Source of the DNA: Vagococcus xieshaowenii
GTDB taxonomy: Bacteria > Bacillota > Bacilli > Lactobacillales > Vagococcaceae
Assembly: GCF_004792515.1 (NCBI RefSeq)
Contig: NZ_CP038865.1
Span: forward strand, 174,001 to 238,000
Reading direction: 5' to 3'
Length of the DNA stretch: 64,000 bases
Both the position numbers and the translations under genes were made by a program. Position 1 is the stretch's first letter. The number at the start of each line of letters is the position of its first letter. Below the pieces are notes generated by a model. The model was not told the DNA's origin. It saw only the letters and a program-made list of their open reading frames with translations, and searched no databases. Of the stretch, positions 1-7,972 are shown one piece after another.

Positions 1-280
1 CCTACACGTCGAAACGTGCAGCTGTTTTTTGCTGAACCATTATACGCTATTATATTTTTAACTTTTTGTAGCTTAACACAAATAAACAATCCAAACTAAT
101 GATTTGCATTGTTTTCATGAAAAACCTCTAATTTCTTGTGAAATTTGATGTATAATGCTTTGATTTTTCTTGCTAGTCCGTTATAATTTGTAAGGGAAAT
201 TTCACAAGTGGACATGAAACATTAAGTGTCACGTTCAGTTGTGGTATTTTTTAAACTAGAAGAGAAAAGGATGTTTTTAA
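1..280 (+). other. 5' intergenic region with terC promoter
   Basis: No gene is seen here. A small hairpin (CACGT at 5-9 with ACGTG at 14-18), followed by T-rich sequence, may be the tail of an upstream terminator. A likely promoter for terC is TTGATT at 160-165 and TATAAT at 182-187, with a 16-nt spacer. This gives a leader of about 90 nt whose structure I cannot assign. Some TerC genes are preceded by yybP-ykoY manganese riboswitches, but I do not see that motif here. Confidence 0.45.
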
Positions 281-970
281 GTGTTAGAATTCGCAACAAA
301 ACTAGCGTCGATTATTTTATTTGATATTGTCTTGAGTGGAGATAATGCCGTCGTGATTGCTTTAGCAACGCGTGGTTTGGAAGAGAGTAAACGTAAGAAT
401 GCCATTATGATTGGAACAGCAGGTGCGATTATTTTACGTGTCGTCTTGATGTTAATAGCTGTTCAACTATTAATGTTACCGTATGTTAAAATCATCGGTA
501 GTTTATTACTATTATATATTGCGTATGATTTATTAAAGACCGATACTGATGATGAAGCAAATATCAAAGCATCTGGCGGTTCTTATTTTTCAGCGATTCG
601 TACGATTTTAATGGCTGACTTAGTCATGAGTTTAGACAATGTGATTGCCATTGCTGGAACAGCTGATGGTCATTTTGGTTTAGCAGTCATTGGTTTAGCA
701 GTAAGTATTCCAATTATTATTTTTGGTAGTCAAGTGATTATCAAACTAATGGATAAATTTCCAGCATTAATTTGGGTAGGAGCAGTGATGATTGCTTATA
801 CAGCAGGTAAAATGTTTGTAGAAGATCATGCGATTGCCCATTTTGTTGATGGTCTTGTGCCAAATATTAGTCATACACCAGCAGTTCCTGTTATTTTTGG
901 GGCTATTTTGATTTTAGGTAAGTTATTAATGAATCGTGTACAGGCAACCAATTCAACAGTTAAGTCATAA
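281..970 (+). CDS. TerC-family integral membrane protein (YjbE type)
   Basis: This 229-residue polytopic membrane protein belongs to the TerC family. Several members export manganese or other metals, and some supply metal to secreted enzymes. The family signature is visible twice: LSGDNAVVIAL near residues 19-29 and a related SLDNVIAIAG near 117-126. These intramembrane Asp/Asn residues are thought to bind the metal. About seven hydrophobic segments span the protein. The start is GTG at 281, with GAAAAGG about 11 nt upstream; the nearby ATG at 271 is out of frame. The gene is monocistronic and ends in a strong terminator. The substrate is inferred from the family only. Confidence 0.85.
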   Translation: MLEFATKLASIILFDIVLSGDNAVVIALATRGLEESKRKNAIMIGTAGAIILRVVLMLIAVQLLMLPYVKIIGSLLLLYIAYDLLKTDTDDEANIKASGGSYFSAIRTILMADLVMSLDNVIAIAGTADGHFGLAVIGLAVSIPIIIFGSQVIIKLMDKFPALIWVGAVMIAYTAGKMFVEDHAIAHFVDGLVPNISHTPAVPVIFGAILILGKLLMNRVQATNSTVKS

Positions 971-982
971 TAACAGATAGTT

Positions 983-1021
983 AAAAGGTGATTCATTCTG
1001 TCAAGATGAATCACCTTTTTG
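983..1021 (+). terminator. Rho-independent terminator after the TerC gene
   Basis: A perfect 14-bp stem (AAAAGGTGATTCAT at 983-996 with its complement at 1006-1019) has a 9-nt loop and ends in a T run. Confidence 0.92.
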
Positions 1022-1086
1022 TCTATCAATTGGTTCACAAACTGATGTATAATTGTAAGAAAGATGAGAAGGAGAGATGATGGAGT

Positions 1087-1308
1087 ATGACATTTGAAGA
1101 GATATTACCTGAATTAAAAAAAGGTGCCAAGATTATTCGTAAAGGTTGGGGTGGTTTTGAGTTATATGTCACGTTAGTAGAAGATGACGTTTTTGATGGT
1201 TCACCGGTAACCCCTTATTTTTTAATTAAAACAAGTGATGAAGGCTTTTCTAGTTTTGCACCGACTGTTTGCGATATTTTGGCAGATGATTGGGCGATTG
1301 TTCAATGA
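1087..1308 (+). CDS. Tad2-like (DUF2829) small protein
   Basis: This 73-residue protein matches the DUF2829 / Thoeris anti-defence 2 (Tad2) pattern. The N-terminus is MTFEEILPELKKGAKI, followed by RKGWGG (residues 18-23), a PYFLIKT strand (43-49), and the C-terminal ILADDWAIV. Characterised phage Tad2 proteins sequester cyclic ADP-ribose-type signals made by TIR enzymes. A stand-alone chromosomal copy need not have that role. The start at 1087 uses GGAG about 10 nt upstream. The stop overlaps the ATG of the next gene (ATGA), which implies translational coupling with an NAD(P)-dependent SDR. No phage genes surround it. Family assignment is fairly sure; function is open. Confidence 0.75.
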   Translation: MTFEEILPELKKGAKIIRKGWGGFELYVTLVEDDVFDGSPVTPYFLIKTSDEGFSSFAPTVCDILADDWAIVQ

Positions 1309-2066
1309 GAAATAAGTATTTAGACTTGGCTAATCAAGTGGTGCTTGTTACAGGGGCAGCTTCAGGTATTGGCTTATCACAGGTGGAAGCTTTTTTAGGA
1401 CAAGAAGCGTATGTGTTTGGGGTGGATTGTCAAGAGGGAAAAATGTTAGAACTTACTAAAAAGTATCCGGCTCATTTTGGCTACTTTGTCGGAGATATTT
1501 GCCAACAAGCCACGTTAGAAGAAGCGTTAGCTCAATGTGATCGGATGTTTGGCAGTATCACGATTTTACTGAATACTGCGGGCATTCTGGATGACTATTT
1601 ACCGCTTCATAAGACAGATGAAGACTTATGGGATGCTATATATGAGACAAATGTAAAAAGTATGTATCGCCTGACAAGGTTAGTGTTACCTCAGATGTTA
1701 GCCAATAAAAGAGGAACGATTATCAATATGACATCAATTGCCGGGATGATTGCTGGTGGCGGTGGTATTGCTTATACCATGTCGAAACATGCTGTTGCAG
1801 GATTCACTAAACAACTGGCGCTTGATTATGCCGCACAAGGGATAACGGTTAAAGGAATAGCGCCAGGGGCTATCCAAACTGCTATGACGAAAGCTGATTT
1901 TTTAGGAGATGGTGAGATGGCAAAATGGGTGGCTAATGAGACACCTGTTAAGCGTTGGGCGCAACCTGAGGAAGTAGCGGAACTAACCTTATTTTTAGCG
2001 ACGCCACAAGCAAGCTATCTTCAGGGAGTTATTGTCCCAATTGATGGTGGTTGGTTAATAAAATAA
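1305..2066 (+). CDS. Short-chain dehydrogenase/reductase (FabG-like)
   Basis: This is a 253-residue classical SDR that performs NAD(P)H-dependent reduction of a carbonyl or oxidation of an alcohol; the substrate is unknown. The nucleotide-binding motif TGAASGIG sits near residue 16. NTAGI is a variant of the NNAG motif. The catalytic Ser, Tyr and Lys are in TSIAG...YTMSK (Y-x-x-x-K near 153-157). The C-terminus has the usual DGGW. I chose ATG 1305, which overlaps the upstream stop by 4 nt. A TTG at 1290 is an alternative that would add five residues. It is often annotated as 3-oxoacyl-ACP reductase, but it lies outside a fatty-acid cluster, so that role is doubtful. Confidence 0.88.
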   Translation: MRNKYLDLANQVVLVTGAASGIGLSQVEAFLGQEAYVFGVDCQEGKMLELTKKYPAHFGYFVGDICQQATLEEALAQCDRMFGSITILLNTAGILDDYLPLHKTDEDLWDAIYETNVKSMYRLTRLVLPQMLANKRGTIINMTSIAGMIAGGGGIAYTMSKHAVAGFTKQLALDYAAQGITVKGIAPGAIQTAMTKADFLGDGEMAKWVANETPVKRWAQPEEVAELTLFLATPQASYLQGVIVPIDGGWLIK

Positions 2067-2102
2067 GGTTGATTATTTGTTGAAAACCTGTATGCTATTA
2101 AT

Positions 2103-2193
2103 GAGCGAAAAAAATTCGCACTACAACACTTCAGTCGGAGATTTTCCCATCCTTTGGTTGTAGTTATTAACAAGTTTAGCTTGTAAAGGAGAA
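2103..2193 (+). promoter_or_regulatory. preQ1-II riboswitch
   Basis: The layout is that of the preQ1-II (COG4708) aptamer. There is an optional 5' hairpin GCGAA/TTCGC (2105-2119). P2 is CTACAAC 2121-2127 with GTTGTAG 2157-2163. P4 is ACAAG 2170-2174 with CTTGT 2180-2184. A P3 pseudoknot joins TCCTTT in the P2 loop (2150-2155) to AAAGGA (2185-2190). The AAAGGA strand is the Shine-Dalgarno of queT, so ligand binding should block translation. The downstream gene, a queuosine-precursor transporter, supports the call. Confidence 0.85.
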
Positions 2194-2198
2194 CGAAT

Positions 2199-2708
2199 AT
2201 GAATGAATCAAGAGAAGGCGCACGTCGTCAATTCAACACGAAAGAAATTGCCACAATCGGCGTAGTCACAGGATTATATGTCGTGATTACCTTATTTTTG
2301 TCGGTCATAAGTTTTGGTGCGTTGCAATTACGGTTGGCAGAAATGTTTAATTATTTATCTTTGTACAACAAAAAATATGTATGGGCAGTGACACTTGGTG
2401 TGGCAATAGCTAACATCTTCTCGCCATTAGGAGTGATTGATGTTGCGGTAGGAAGTGTTTGCACGTTTTTAGTCCTACAATTTAATTTATTTATTACAAG
2501 AAATATGACGTCAATGCCACTAAAGTTAGCGGTGACGGCTGTTATATTTGCTATTTCCATGTTTACGGTTTCCGGCCAATTAACCATTATGTATCAGGCA
2601 CCATTTTTTATTAACTGGTTAGCAATTGGCCTAGGAGAATTATTCTCAATGACAGTAGGTGGTGTCTTAATCCACTGGATCTCAAAAAAAATAGATTTAA
2701 CTAAATAA
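2199..2708 (+). CDS. queT: QueT, ECF transporter S component for queuosine precursor
   Basis: This is a 169-residue membrane protein of the QueT family (PF06177). It is the substrate-binding S component of an energy-coupling-factor transporter that imports a queuosine precursor such as preQ1. Five to six hydrophobic segments are visible, with the conserved LQLRLAEMFNYL segment near residues 42-53. The energising EcfAA'T module is not in this window and is presumably shared. The start at 2199 follows AAGGAG, which lies inside a preQ1-II riboswitch. queA and tgt, which act in the same pathway, lie 31-33 kb downstream. The gene is followed by its own terminator. Confidence 0.93.
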   Translation: MNESREGARRQFNTKEIATIGVVTGLYVVITLFLSVISFGALQLRLAEMFNYLSLYNKKYVWAVTLGVAIANIFSPLGVIDVAVGSVCTFLVLQFNLFITRNMTSMPLKLAVTAVIFAISMFTVSGQLTIMYQAPFFINWLAIGLGELFSMTVGGVLIHWISKKIDLTK

Positions 2709-2755
2709 TTAATTAGAATAGAGCAATAAATTAGTCAAATGGGAAAATAATGATG

Positions 2756-2779
2756 GGGCACGTGTTTGCGTGTCCTTTT
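2756..2779 (+). terminator. Terminator after queT
   Basis: A 7-bp stem (GGGCACG 2756-2762 with CGTGTCC 2769-2775, one G-U pair) is followed by TTTT. Confidence 0.7.
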
Positions 2780-2787
2780 GTTATTGT

Positions 2788-2816
2788 TTGACATTCGTTA
2801 GGTACCTATGTATACT
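2788..2816 (+). promoter_or_regulatory. marR promoter with palindromic operator
   Basis: A consensus sigma-A promoter has TTGACA (2788-2793), a 17-nt spacer and TATACT (2811-2816). A perfect 10-bp palindrome, TAGGTACCTA (2799-2808), lies in the spacer. This is the position expected for an operator bound by the MarR-family repressor encoded just downstream. Autoregulation is inferred. Confidence 0.75.
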
Positions 2817-2849
2817 GCTAAGAGGAAATGACAAGAAAGGAGCTATTAT

Positions 2850-3290
2850 ATGGAGAATGAAAAATTAGTAGAGTTGTTTTTTGAAATTAACCGATTAAAT
2901 CGTCGTTATACAGAAAAGAAATACGGGAATTTGACCCCTATGCGAGGGCAGTACCGTTGTTTATTAGCCTTAGATAATAGAGGAACACTTAGCCAAAAAG
3001 AACTAGCAGAAGTTTTACAAATTCGTTCAACCTCGGCAGGAGAATTAATTGCTAAATTAGAACAAAAAGGCTATGTTTCTAAAAAAGTATCACCAAATGA
3101 CAAACGTGTGAGTATTATTTCTTTAACAGAAGAAGGACGTATTCAAGCTGAACTGGTGAAGAAAAAGAGAATAGAAGCACATAAAGAAATGGTCTCAATT
3201 CTTGAAGAAGATGAGAAAGAAAATTTTTATCAGATTTTATCAAAAATAGAACGGTATTATCTGGAGATGGAGGAAGAATTGTTTGAATAA
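2850..3290 (+). CDS. MarR-family transcriptional regulator
   Basis: This 146-residue winged helix-turn-helix protein contains the recognition-helix segment LSQKELAEVLQIRSTSAGELI and the wing ...VSPNDKRVSIISLTEEGR, both typical of MarR. Such proteins repress adjacent efflux genes until a small ligand binds. A palindromic operator sits in its own promoter. The reading frame overlaps the MFS efflux gene by 8 nt, so the two are co-translated. The start at 2850 has AAAGGAG about 10 nt upstream. The inducer cannot be deduced. Confidence 0.9.
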   Translation: MENEKLVELFFEINRLNRRYTEKKYGNLTPMRGQYRCLLALDNRGTLSQKELAEVLQIRSTSAGELIAKLEQKGYVSKKVSPNDKRVSIISLTEEGRIQAELVKKKRIEAHKEMVSILEEDEKENFYQILSKIERYYLEMEEELFE

Positions 3291-4674
3291 CTTAGTTTTA
3301 ACCGATAAAAGACGCACGATGATTTTTATTAATATCGTGATTACGTGTATCGCCTTAACGATGCTAGCTACAGCGTTAACAACAGCTTTACCCGCTATTG
3401 TATCGGATTTATCTATTGATATGACAATGGGGCAATGGTTGACGAGTGGTTACTCGTTAGCGATGGGGATTGTCATGCCTTTAACAGCATTTTTAATTAC
3501 TCGTTTTCCAACTAAAAAATTATACATCAGTGGGTTATTGTTAGCCTTGATAGGGTTATTATTGTGTGCAACAGCAACCAATTTTCCGATGATGATGTTT
3601 GCGCGTGTGTTGCAAGCAACGGGTAACGGAATTTTAACATCGATGGCGCAGGTTATTTTATTGACGATCTATCCGCCTGAAAAACGTGGTGCTATCATGG
3701 GATGGTATGGCTTATCATTAAGTGCTGCCCCTGTTGTAGCACCAACGCTTGCGGGTATGATTGTCGACTTGTGGAATTGGCGTATGATTTTTTACGTTGT
3801 CATGGTGGTAGTAGTGATTTCACTGATTTGGGCCTGGAAAGTGTTTGATAATGTATTAGAAATTTCTGTTAAGTCGTTTGATGTGAGTTCCTTTGCGTTG
3901 AGCGCAATTGGTTTTAGTGGAATTACATTAGGAATTGGTAATTTAGGCACGTATTCATTGGCAAGTTTTAATGCGGGAGGTATGTTACTAATAGGTATAC
4001 TAGCTTTAGTAATATTTGCCCGACGTCAATTCAAGCTAGCACAACCGTTTTTAGATTTACGTGTCTTTAAAAACAAAGAATATACGATGAGTGTGATTGG
4101 TAGTATGTTGCTGTATCTTGTGATGATGGGGTCAACAATGATTTTACCGTTATATATTCAAACGATTTTAGGCAAGTCAGCGACTGTTTCAGGATTGGTT
4201 GTTTTACCTGGTTCATTGGTGATGGCGTTTATTAGTCCAATTGCTGGTAAAATGTATGACAAGATGGGAATGAAAGTATTAACGATTATTGGGGCTAGTT
4301 GTTTAACATTAAGCAATGCAGGCATGTTTTTTGTGACAGATCAGACTAGTATCATTGTATCGGGAGTACTCAACGCATTACGTTGTGCGGCGATTGGTTG
4401 TTTGATGATGCCGTTTGTTACTTGGGGCTCAAGCAACGTGCCAAAACAATTAATGGCACATGGAACGGCACTATTAACTTCATTAAGAACGATTTCAGGG
4501 GCGATTGGAACAGCTGTTTTTGTTAGTGTCATGCACAATATCGCGAGTCATAGCAATCTAGGCTCACAAACGATTAATGAGATGCACGGTTTAAATATGA
4601 CGTTTTTGATAATGAGCGGTATCTCTGTCTTTCTATTAGTAATGGGTCTTACAATGAAGAATAAAACGAAATAG
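3283..4674 (+). CDS. DHA2-type MFS multidrug efflux transporter
   Basis: This 463-residue drug:H+ antiporter belongs to the EmrB/QacA (DHA2) group, similar to LmrB and Lde-type pumps. About 14 hydrophobic segments can be drawn. The first (about residues 12-35) ends in TALPAI, and a motif-C-like segment, GWYGLSLSAAPVVAPTLAG, lies near 140-160. The start is TTG at 3283, with GGAGGAAG 7 nt upstream and inside marR, so the genes overlap by 8 nt. Its partner is the MarR regulator, which probably derepresses the pump when a toxic compound is present. The substrate range is unknown. Confidence 0.88.
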   Translation: MNNLVLTDKRRTMIFINIVITCIALTMLATALTTALPAIVSDLSIDMTMGQWLTSGYSLAMGIVMPLTAFLITRFPTKKLYISGLLLALIGLLLCATATNFPMMMFARVLQATGNGILTSMAQVILLTIYPPEKRGAIMGWYGLSLSAAPVVAPTLAGMIVDLWNWRMIFYVVMVVVVISLIWAWKVFDNVLEISVKSFDVSSFALSAIGFSGITLGIGNLGTYSLASFNAGGMLLIGILALVIFARRQFKLAQPFLDLRVFKNKEYTMSVIGSMLLYLVMMGSTMILPLYIQTILGKSATVSGLVVLPGSLVMAFISPIAGKMYDKMGMKVLTIIGASCLTLSNAGMFFVTDQTSIIVSGVLNALRCAAIGCLMMPFVTWGSSNVPKQLMAHGTALLTSLRTISGAIGTAVFVSVMHNIASHSNLGSQTINEMHGLNMTFLIMSGISVFLLVMGLTMKNKTK

Positions 4675-4710
4675 AAGCAGTTTTTTGAAACATCTTTTAT
4701 ATTAGAAAAG

Positions 4711-4746
4711 AGTAGCTGTGACAGATAGTTGTCACAGCTACTTTTT
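4711..4746. terminator. Bidirectional terminator between the MFS gene and the dipeptidase gene
   Basis: A perfect 13-bp stem (AGTAGCTGTGACA 4711-4723 with its complement 4730-4742) has T runs on both strands. It is one of several terminators in the window that share the TGTGACA/TGTCACA stem. Confidence 0.92.
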
Positions 4747-5710
4747 ATAATAATTCTTTGTATAAACGTTCGACGTTTTGATAGAAGATTTTTTCTATTT
4801 CTGTGGTACTAAAACCTGCCTGTGATAGCGCCTGAGCAATCTTAGTGATAGAGCGTATGTCTTTTAGTTCTTCATTAACAGGAATACCGTCAAAATCAGA
4901 ACCTAAGGCGATACATTCGATACCACCTACTTGTTTTAAATGTTTAGCATGGCACGCGATGGCGTGAACGAGTGGCTGTGTGTCATTAGGCTTGCGTAAG
5001 AAGTTTTCACAATAATTAAGACCGATGATACCACCACGTTCACTAATCGCTTTAATTAAGTCGTCGGGTAAGTTACGTGAATGATATGTCACTTCACGAG
5101 CGTTAGAATGACTAGCGACAAACGGTCGGTCGGTATAGGTTAAAACATCGTTGACTAATTGATCAGATCCGTGTGAGACATCAATGATCATGCCTAATTG
5201 ATTCATACGTTGAATGATATCAATACCAACTGGGGTTAGCCCTTTTTGATACGTGGATAGCAATCCGCTTTTTTCTTCAACAAATAAACTATTGGGATAG
5301 CCTAATTCATTTTGGTAGTTCCATGTTAGGGTCAACATACGGACACCACGCTGATAGAATTCTTCTAAATAATCAATGCGTCCTTCAAGGGGTGCGCCTT
5401 CTTCCATTGTTAAGAGACTACTTAATTTGCCATGTTCTTGATTGGTTAAATAATCTTGATAAGATAATACAGGTGCAATATGTTCACGATTCTTTTTCAA
5501 TTCACGTTCATACAAATCGATATAGTGATGGCATGAATCGTAAAGATTAGGTGTCGTTGCTTTATCTAAATAAATGGCAAAATTTTGCAGAATGGTGCCA
5601 CTTTCTTTCATCTTTTGTAAATCTATTTGTAAATGGTTCTGAAACAAACTATTCTCAGGTGTTCCATCAATGCGTGTGATAGTATCACAATGTAAGTCAA
5701 TGGCTTTCAT
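4745..5710 (-). CDS. Membrane-dipeptidase family (M19) peptidase
   Basis: This zinc dipeptidase of the renal dipeptidase family (M19) has about 321 residues. The metal-binding HxD is in the N-terminal AIDLHCDTI. Further conserved segments are MIDVSHGSDQ, ASHSNAREV and ALGSDFDGIP, which carry the His and Asp ligands. It probably hydrolyses dipeptides in the cytoplasm, because no signal peptide is present. I chose the ATG at 5710, 9 nt from AAAAGGA. ATGs at 5719 and 5716 are in frame, but they lie almost on top of the ribosome binding site. The gene stands alone and ends in a bidirectional terminator. Confidence 0.88.
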   Translation of the reverse strand: MKAIDLHCDTITRIDGTPENSLFQNHLQIDLQKMKESGTILQNFAIYLDKATTPNLYDSCHHYIDLYERELKKNREHIAPVLSYQDYLTNQEHGKLSSLLTMEEGAPLEGRIDYLEEFYQRGVRMLTLTWNYQNELGYPNSLFVEEKSGLLSTYQKGLTPVGIDIIQRMNQLGMIIDVSHGSDQLVNDVLTYTDRPFVASHSNAREVTYHSRNLPDDLIKAISERGGIIGLNYCENFLRKPNDTQPLVHAIACHAKHLKQVGGIECIALGSDFDGIPVNEELKDIRSITKIAQALSQAGFSTTEIEKIFYQNVERLYKELL

Positions 5711-5878
5711 GAACATCATTCCTTTTTATTTTTCCTTTAATATTACGCTTTTTCTAACAGCTTGTCTAAAGAAAGCCTCTTGTTAAATGAAAAAGACTAT
5801 TAGCAAATGTCGGAATATTCGATTGATAGCTTGTTATGTTATGATGATATTAACGAGTCAGAAGGGAAGGTGAGGTAA

Positions 5879-6619
5879 ATGAGAAAAGAACTGAAAGAAG
5901 ATTACCAAGAAGTTTTTCGTTCAATACGCGGGCAATTTGGAGCAGATCAAGGTAGACCGTTAGCGATTTGGAAAGACAACCATTCAGTATTGAAAGACAG
6001 AATGGCGACACAACTTGAAGGCTTATTTCGCAGAGAATTGACAGAAGAAGAAATACGCTATTTTTTAACCGAGATTCATCAGGAAGGCTGTGGTTTTGCA
6101 GCGGCGACGACGATTATTTTACAAAAATATGCGAAGCAACCAGCATTGTATGAAATTGCCTATGGCTTTGCGTTTTATAAAGAAAGACAACGTGTTGATT
6201 TTGTTTCCTTGTTGCTGGATTTTTACTATACTCAAAACAATTGGCACCATTTGCCTCATACGTCTTTGCGCTTTAAATTAAGACATCCTGGCATTAGAGC
6301 AGGTGATATTCGTATGAATCTTTATCGGTATACAAAAGAACACGGTTTAGCAATCAAGGGGAAATGGTTGAGTTGGCCTAGTCGTCATCGCTTAATAAAA
6401 GCCTTACGTTCAGGAAAAATTATTACCATGACCAGTTATCTAACCAAAATGCAGTTAATGGCACCAGAAGAGGTATCGTATCATCATCAACAAATAAATT
6501 TTCATACCGTCATGTTGGTTGATTTTAATGAGGTTACACAACGTTTTGTGGTGAGTTCATGGGGAGATTATTATGAGTTGGAACGTTTGCCTAGTTTTTC
6601 CACTTTTTTTGCTTATTGA
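5879..6619 (+). CDS. Uncharacterised protein with papain/C39-like cysteine peptidase features
   Basis: I do not recognise this 246-residue protein as a named family. Three features suggest a C39-like or papain-like fold. Cys71 lies in EGCGFAAATTIIL, which resembles the GCGPTS motif at the start of a catalytic helix. His209 lies in NFHTVMLVDFN, as in the HxVxVxGYD strand. SSWG at 226-229 resembles the [ND]SWG strand that follows. No signal peptide or membrane segment is seen, so it is probably cytoplasmic. The start at 5879 is preceded by GGTGAGG. It stands alone between divergent and convergent neighbours. It could be a true peptidase, a transglutaminase-like enzyme or an inactive relative. 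Confidence 0.55.
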   Translation: MRKELKEDYQEVFRSIRGQFGADQGRPLAIWKDNHSVLKDRMATQLEGLFRRELTEEEIRYFLTEIHQEGCGFAAATTIILQKYAKQPALYEIAYGFAFYKERQRVDFVSLLLDFYYTQNNWHHLPHTSLRFKLRHPGIRAGDIRMNLYRYTKEHGLAIKGKWLSWPSRHRLIKALRSGKIITMTSYLTKMQLMAPEEVSYHHQQINFHTVMLVDFNEVTQRFVVSSWGDYYELERLPSFSTFFAY

Positions 6620-6633
6620 CGATTATAATAGCA

Positions 6634-6667
6634 AAAAGGAAGGTCGATAATATTCGTCCTTCCTTTT
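6634..6667. terminator. Bidirectional terminator between the C39-like gene and the HAD gene
   Basis: The stem AAAAGGAAGG (6634-6643) pairs with CCTTCCTTTT (6658-6667) across a 14-nt loop. It serves both convergent genes. Confidence 0.85.
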
Positions 6668-6670
6668 GAT

Positions 6671-7447
6671 TTAAATAAGTCCTAGCTGTTGTAGTGCTTT
6701 TGCGATACCATCGTTGTCGTTAGTATCAGTGACCATTGTCGCAATCGCTTTGACCTCGTCTTCGGCATTACCCATTGCTACGCCAGTGCCAACTGTTTGT
6801 AACATTTCAAAATCATTCAGTCCATCACCAAATGCAATAGTGTCTTCTTTTTTGAAGCCAAATTGTTCAGCAACATGCATGATTGTTGCTGCTTTTGAGC
6901 CGTTATGAGGGACAACATCTACACTGTTCTCATGCCAACGAACAAAACGAAATTGTGGGAAGTCTTGATCGAAGTAACCATCAAGGGTCTTGTCATAATA
7001 AGCTAATGCTTGATAGATATCATTTTCATGATAGAAGTGTTCATCGAATTCAGGGATTTCTTGCCCAAATGAACGCATAGCATCATCCATAATACCTGGT
7101 TTAAAATCAGTGTTTCGTTTAATAATTGTTAGGTTTAGAGCTGCGGTATCAATAGCCATTTCCTTAGTCAATTCAATAAAACGCTTTAAATCGTTTGGTT
7201 CTAAAATATTTTTATACACTTGTTGATGGTTAACAAAGGCGCCTGCACCATTGCATAGAATATAATGATCAAAACCTAAGGACTCAATCACCTCTTTAGC
7301 AAATAAATAACTACGTCCTGTCGCAATCATTAACATATGTCCATCTTCTCTTAATTGTTTGAGAGCAGCTAAGGTACTAGGTAATGGTTGCTTATTGCTA
7401 TCTAAAATTGTGCCATCAATATCAAAGGCAATTAACTTACGTGTCAT
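6671..7447 (-). CDS. Cof-type HAD-IIB phosphatase
   Basis: This 258-residue haloacid dehalogenase-superfamily hydrolase is of the Cof (IIB) subclass, which usually dephosphorylates sugar phosphates or FMN-type metabolites. Motif I is DIDGTIL near residue 8, motif II is MIATGR, and motif IV is AFGDGLNDFEML near the C-terminus. A C2-type cap domain lies between them. The ATG at 7447 has GAGAAG just upstream. An in-frame ATG at 7483 would add 12 residues but lacks a ribosome binding site. A TATGAT -10-like box just before 7483 also favours the shorter form. The substrate is unknown. Confidence 0.88.
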   Translation of the reverse strand: MTRKLIAFDIDGTILDSNKQPLPSTLAALKQLREDGHMLMIATGRSYLFAKEVIESLGFDHYILCNGAGAFVNHQQVYKNILEPNDLKRFIELTKEMAIDTAALNLTIIKRNTDFKPGIMDDAMRSFGQEIPEFDEHFYHENDIYQALAYYDKTLDGYFDQDFPQFRFVRWHENSVDVVPHNGSKAATIMHVAEQFGFKKEDTIAFGDGLNDFEMLQTVGTGVAMGNAEDEVKAIATMVTDTNDNDGIAKALQQLGLI

Positions 7448-7610
7448 AAACTTCTCGTCACTCACTTTCTCATTATCATTCATTATTTATACAGTGTATC
7501 ATAATTTTGCGACTCGGTGGATAAATAGTTGGTCTATCGTTTTTATAATGACCTTTAAATATAAATGTGTTACTATTAAGCAAACATGTTATTAGGAAAG
7601 GAAGATCATT

Positions 7611-7883
7611 ATGTCAAAGAAAGTAAATCATTTAAAACCAATTAAAGCAGAAATGTTACCTAATTTAAGATTACGCATCACGTTTAATAACAATGAAGTA
7701 CGTTATATGTCTCGTTTTACGAAGGTCGATTTATTTATTCAACCTTTGGCTAACACTTGGATTGGTAATGAAATTAAGATTTTAGAAGATGGTTCTATTA
7801 TGTTGAATAAGTTACATATTCCTTATGAAGCGATTATTGAACAAAGTACAGGTTATTTAGAGGAAGAAAACAGAACGTTATAA
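7611..7883 (+). CDS. Small uncharacterised protein (DUF2442-like)
   Basis: This 90-residue protein has a good ribosome binding site (AAAGGAAG, 7597-7604). The segment LPNLRLRITFNNNEVRYMSRF resembles the opening beta strands of DUF2442 proteins, but the match is loose and I would not assign a function. No membrane segment or signal peptide is present. It is divergent from the HAD gene. It precedes the licT regulatory region but does not share its promoter. Confidence 0.6.
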   Translation: MSKKVNHLKPIKAEMLPNLRLRITFNNNEVRYMSRFTKVDLFIQPLANTWIGNEIKILEDGSIMLNKLHIPYEAIIEQSTGYLEEENRTL

Positions 7884-7917
7884 ACCAATAATTTTATAAA
7901 TAAGTTAATATTGCTGA

Positions 7918-7946
7918 TTGACAATTTGTAAGCGTTTTGATACAAT
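7918..7946 (+). promoter_or_regulatory. licT-bgl operon promoter with overlapping cre site
   Basis: A near-perfect promoter has TTGACA (7918-7923), a 17-nt spacer and TACAAT (7941-7946). The spacer holds TTGTAAGCGTTTTGAT (7926-7941), which differs from the CcpA cre consensus at one position. CcpA bound here would block transcription, giving catabolite repression of beta-glucoside use. Confidence 0.78.
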
Positions 7947-7972
7947 TCGCTTGTAAGTAATAGATATGTCAA

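Noticed and set aside
5829-5851. Promoter for the C39-like gene (TTGATA with GATATT)
   Set aside because: The -10 box is weak and an alternative TATGAT has the wrong spacing, so it was not listed.
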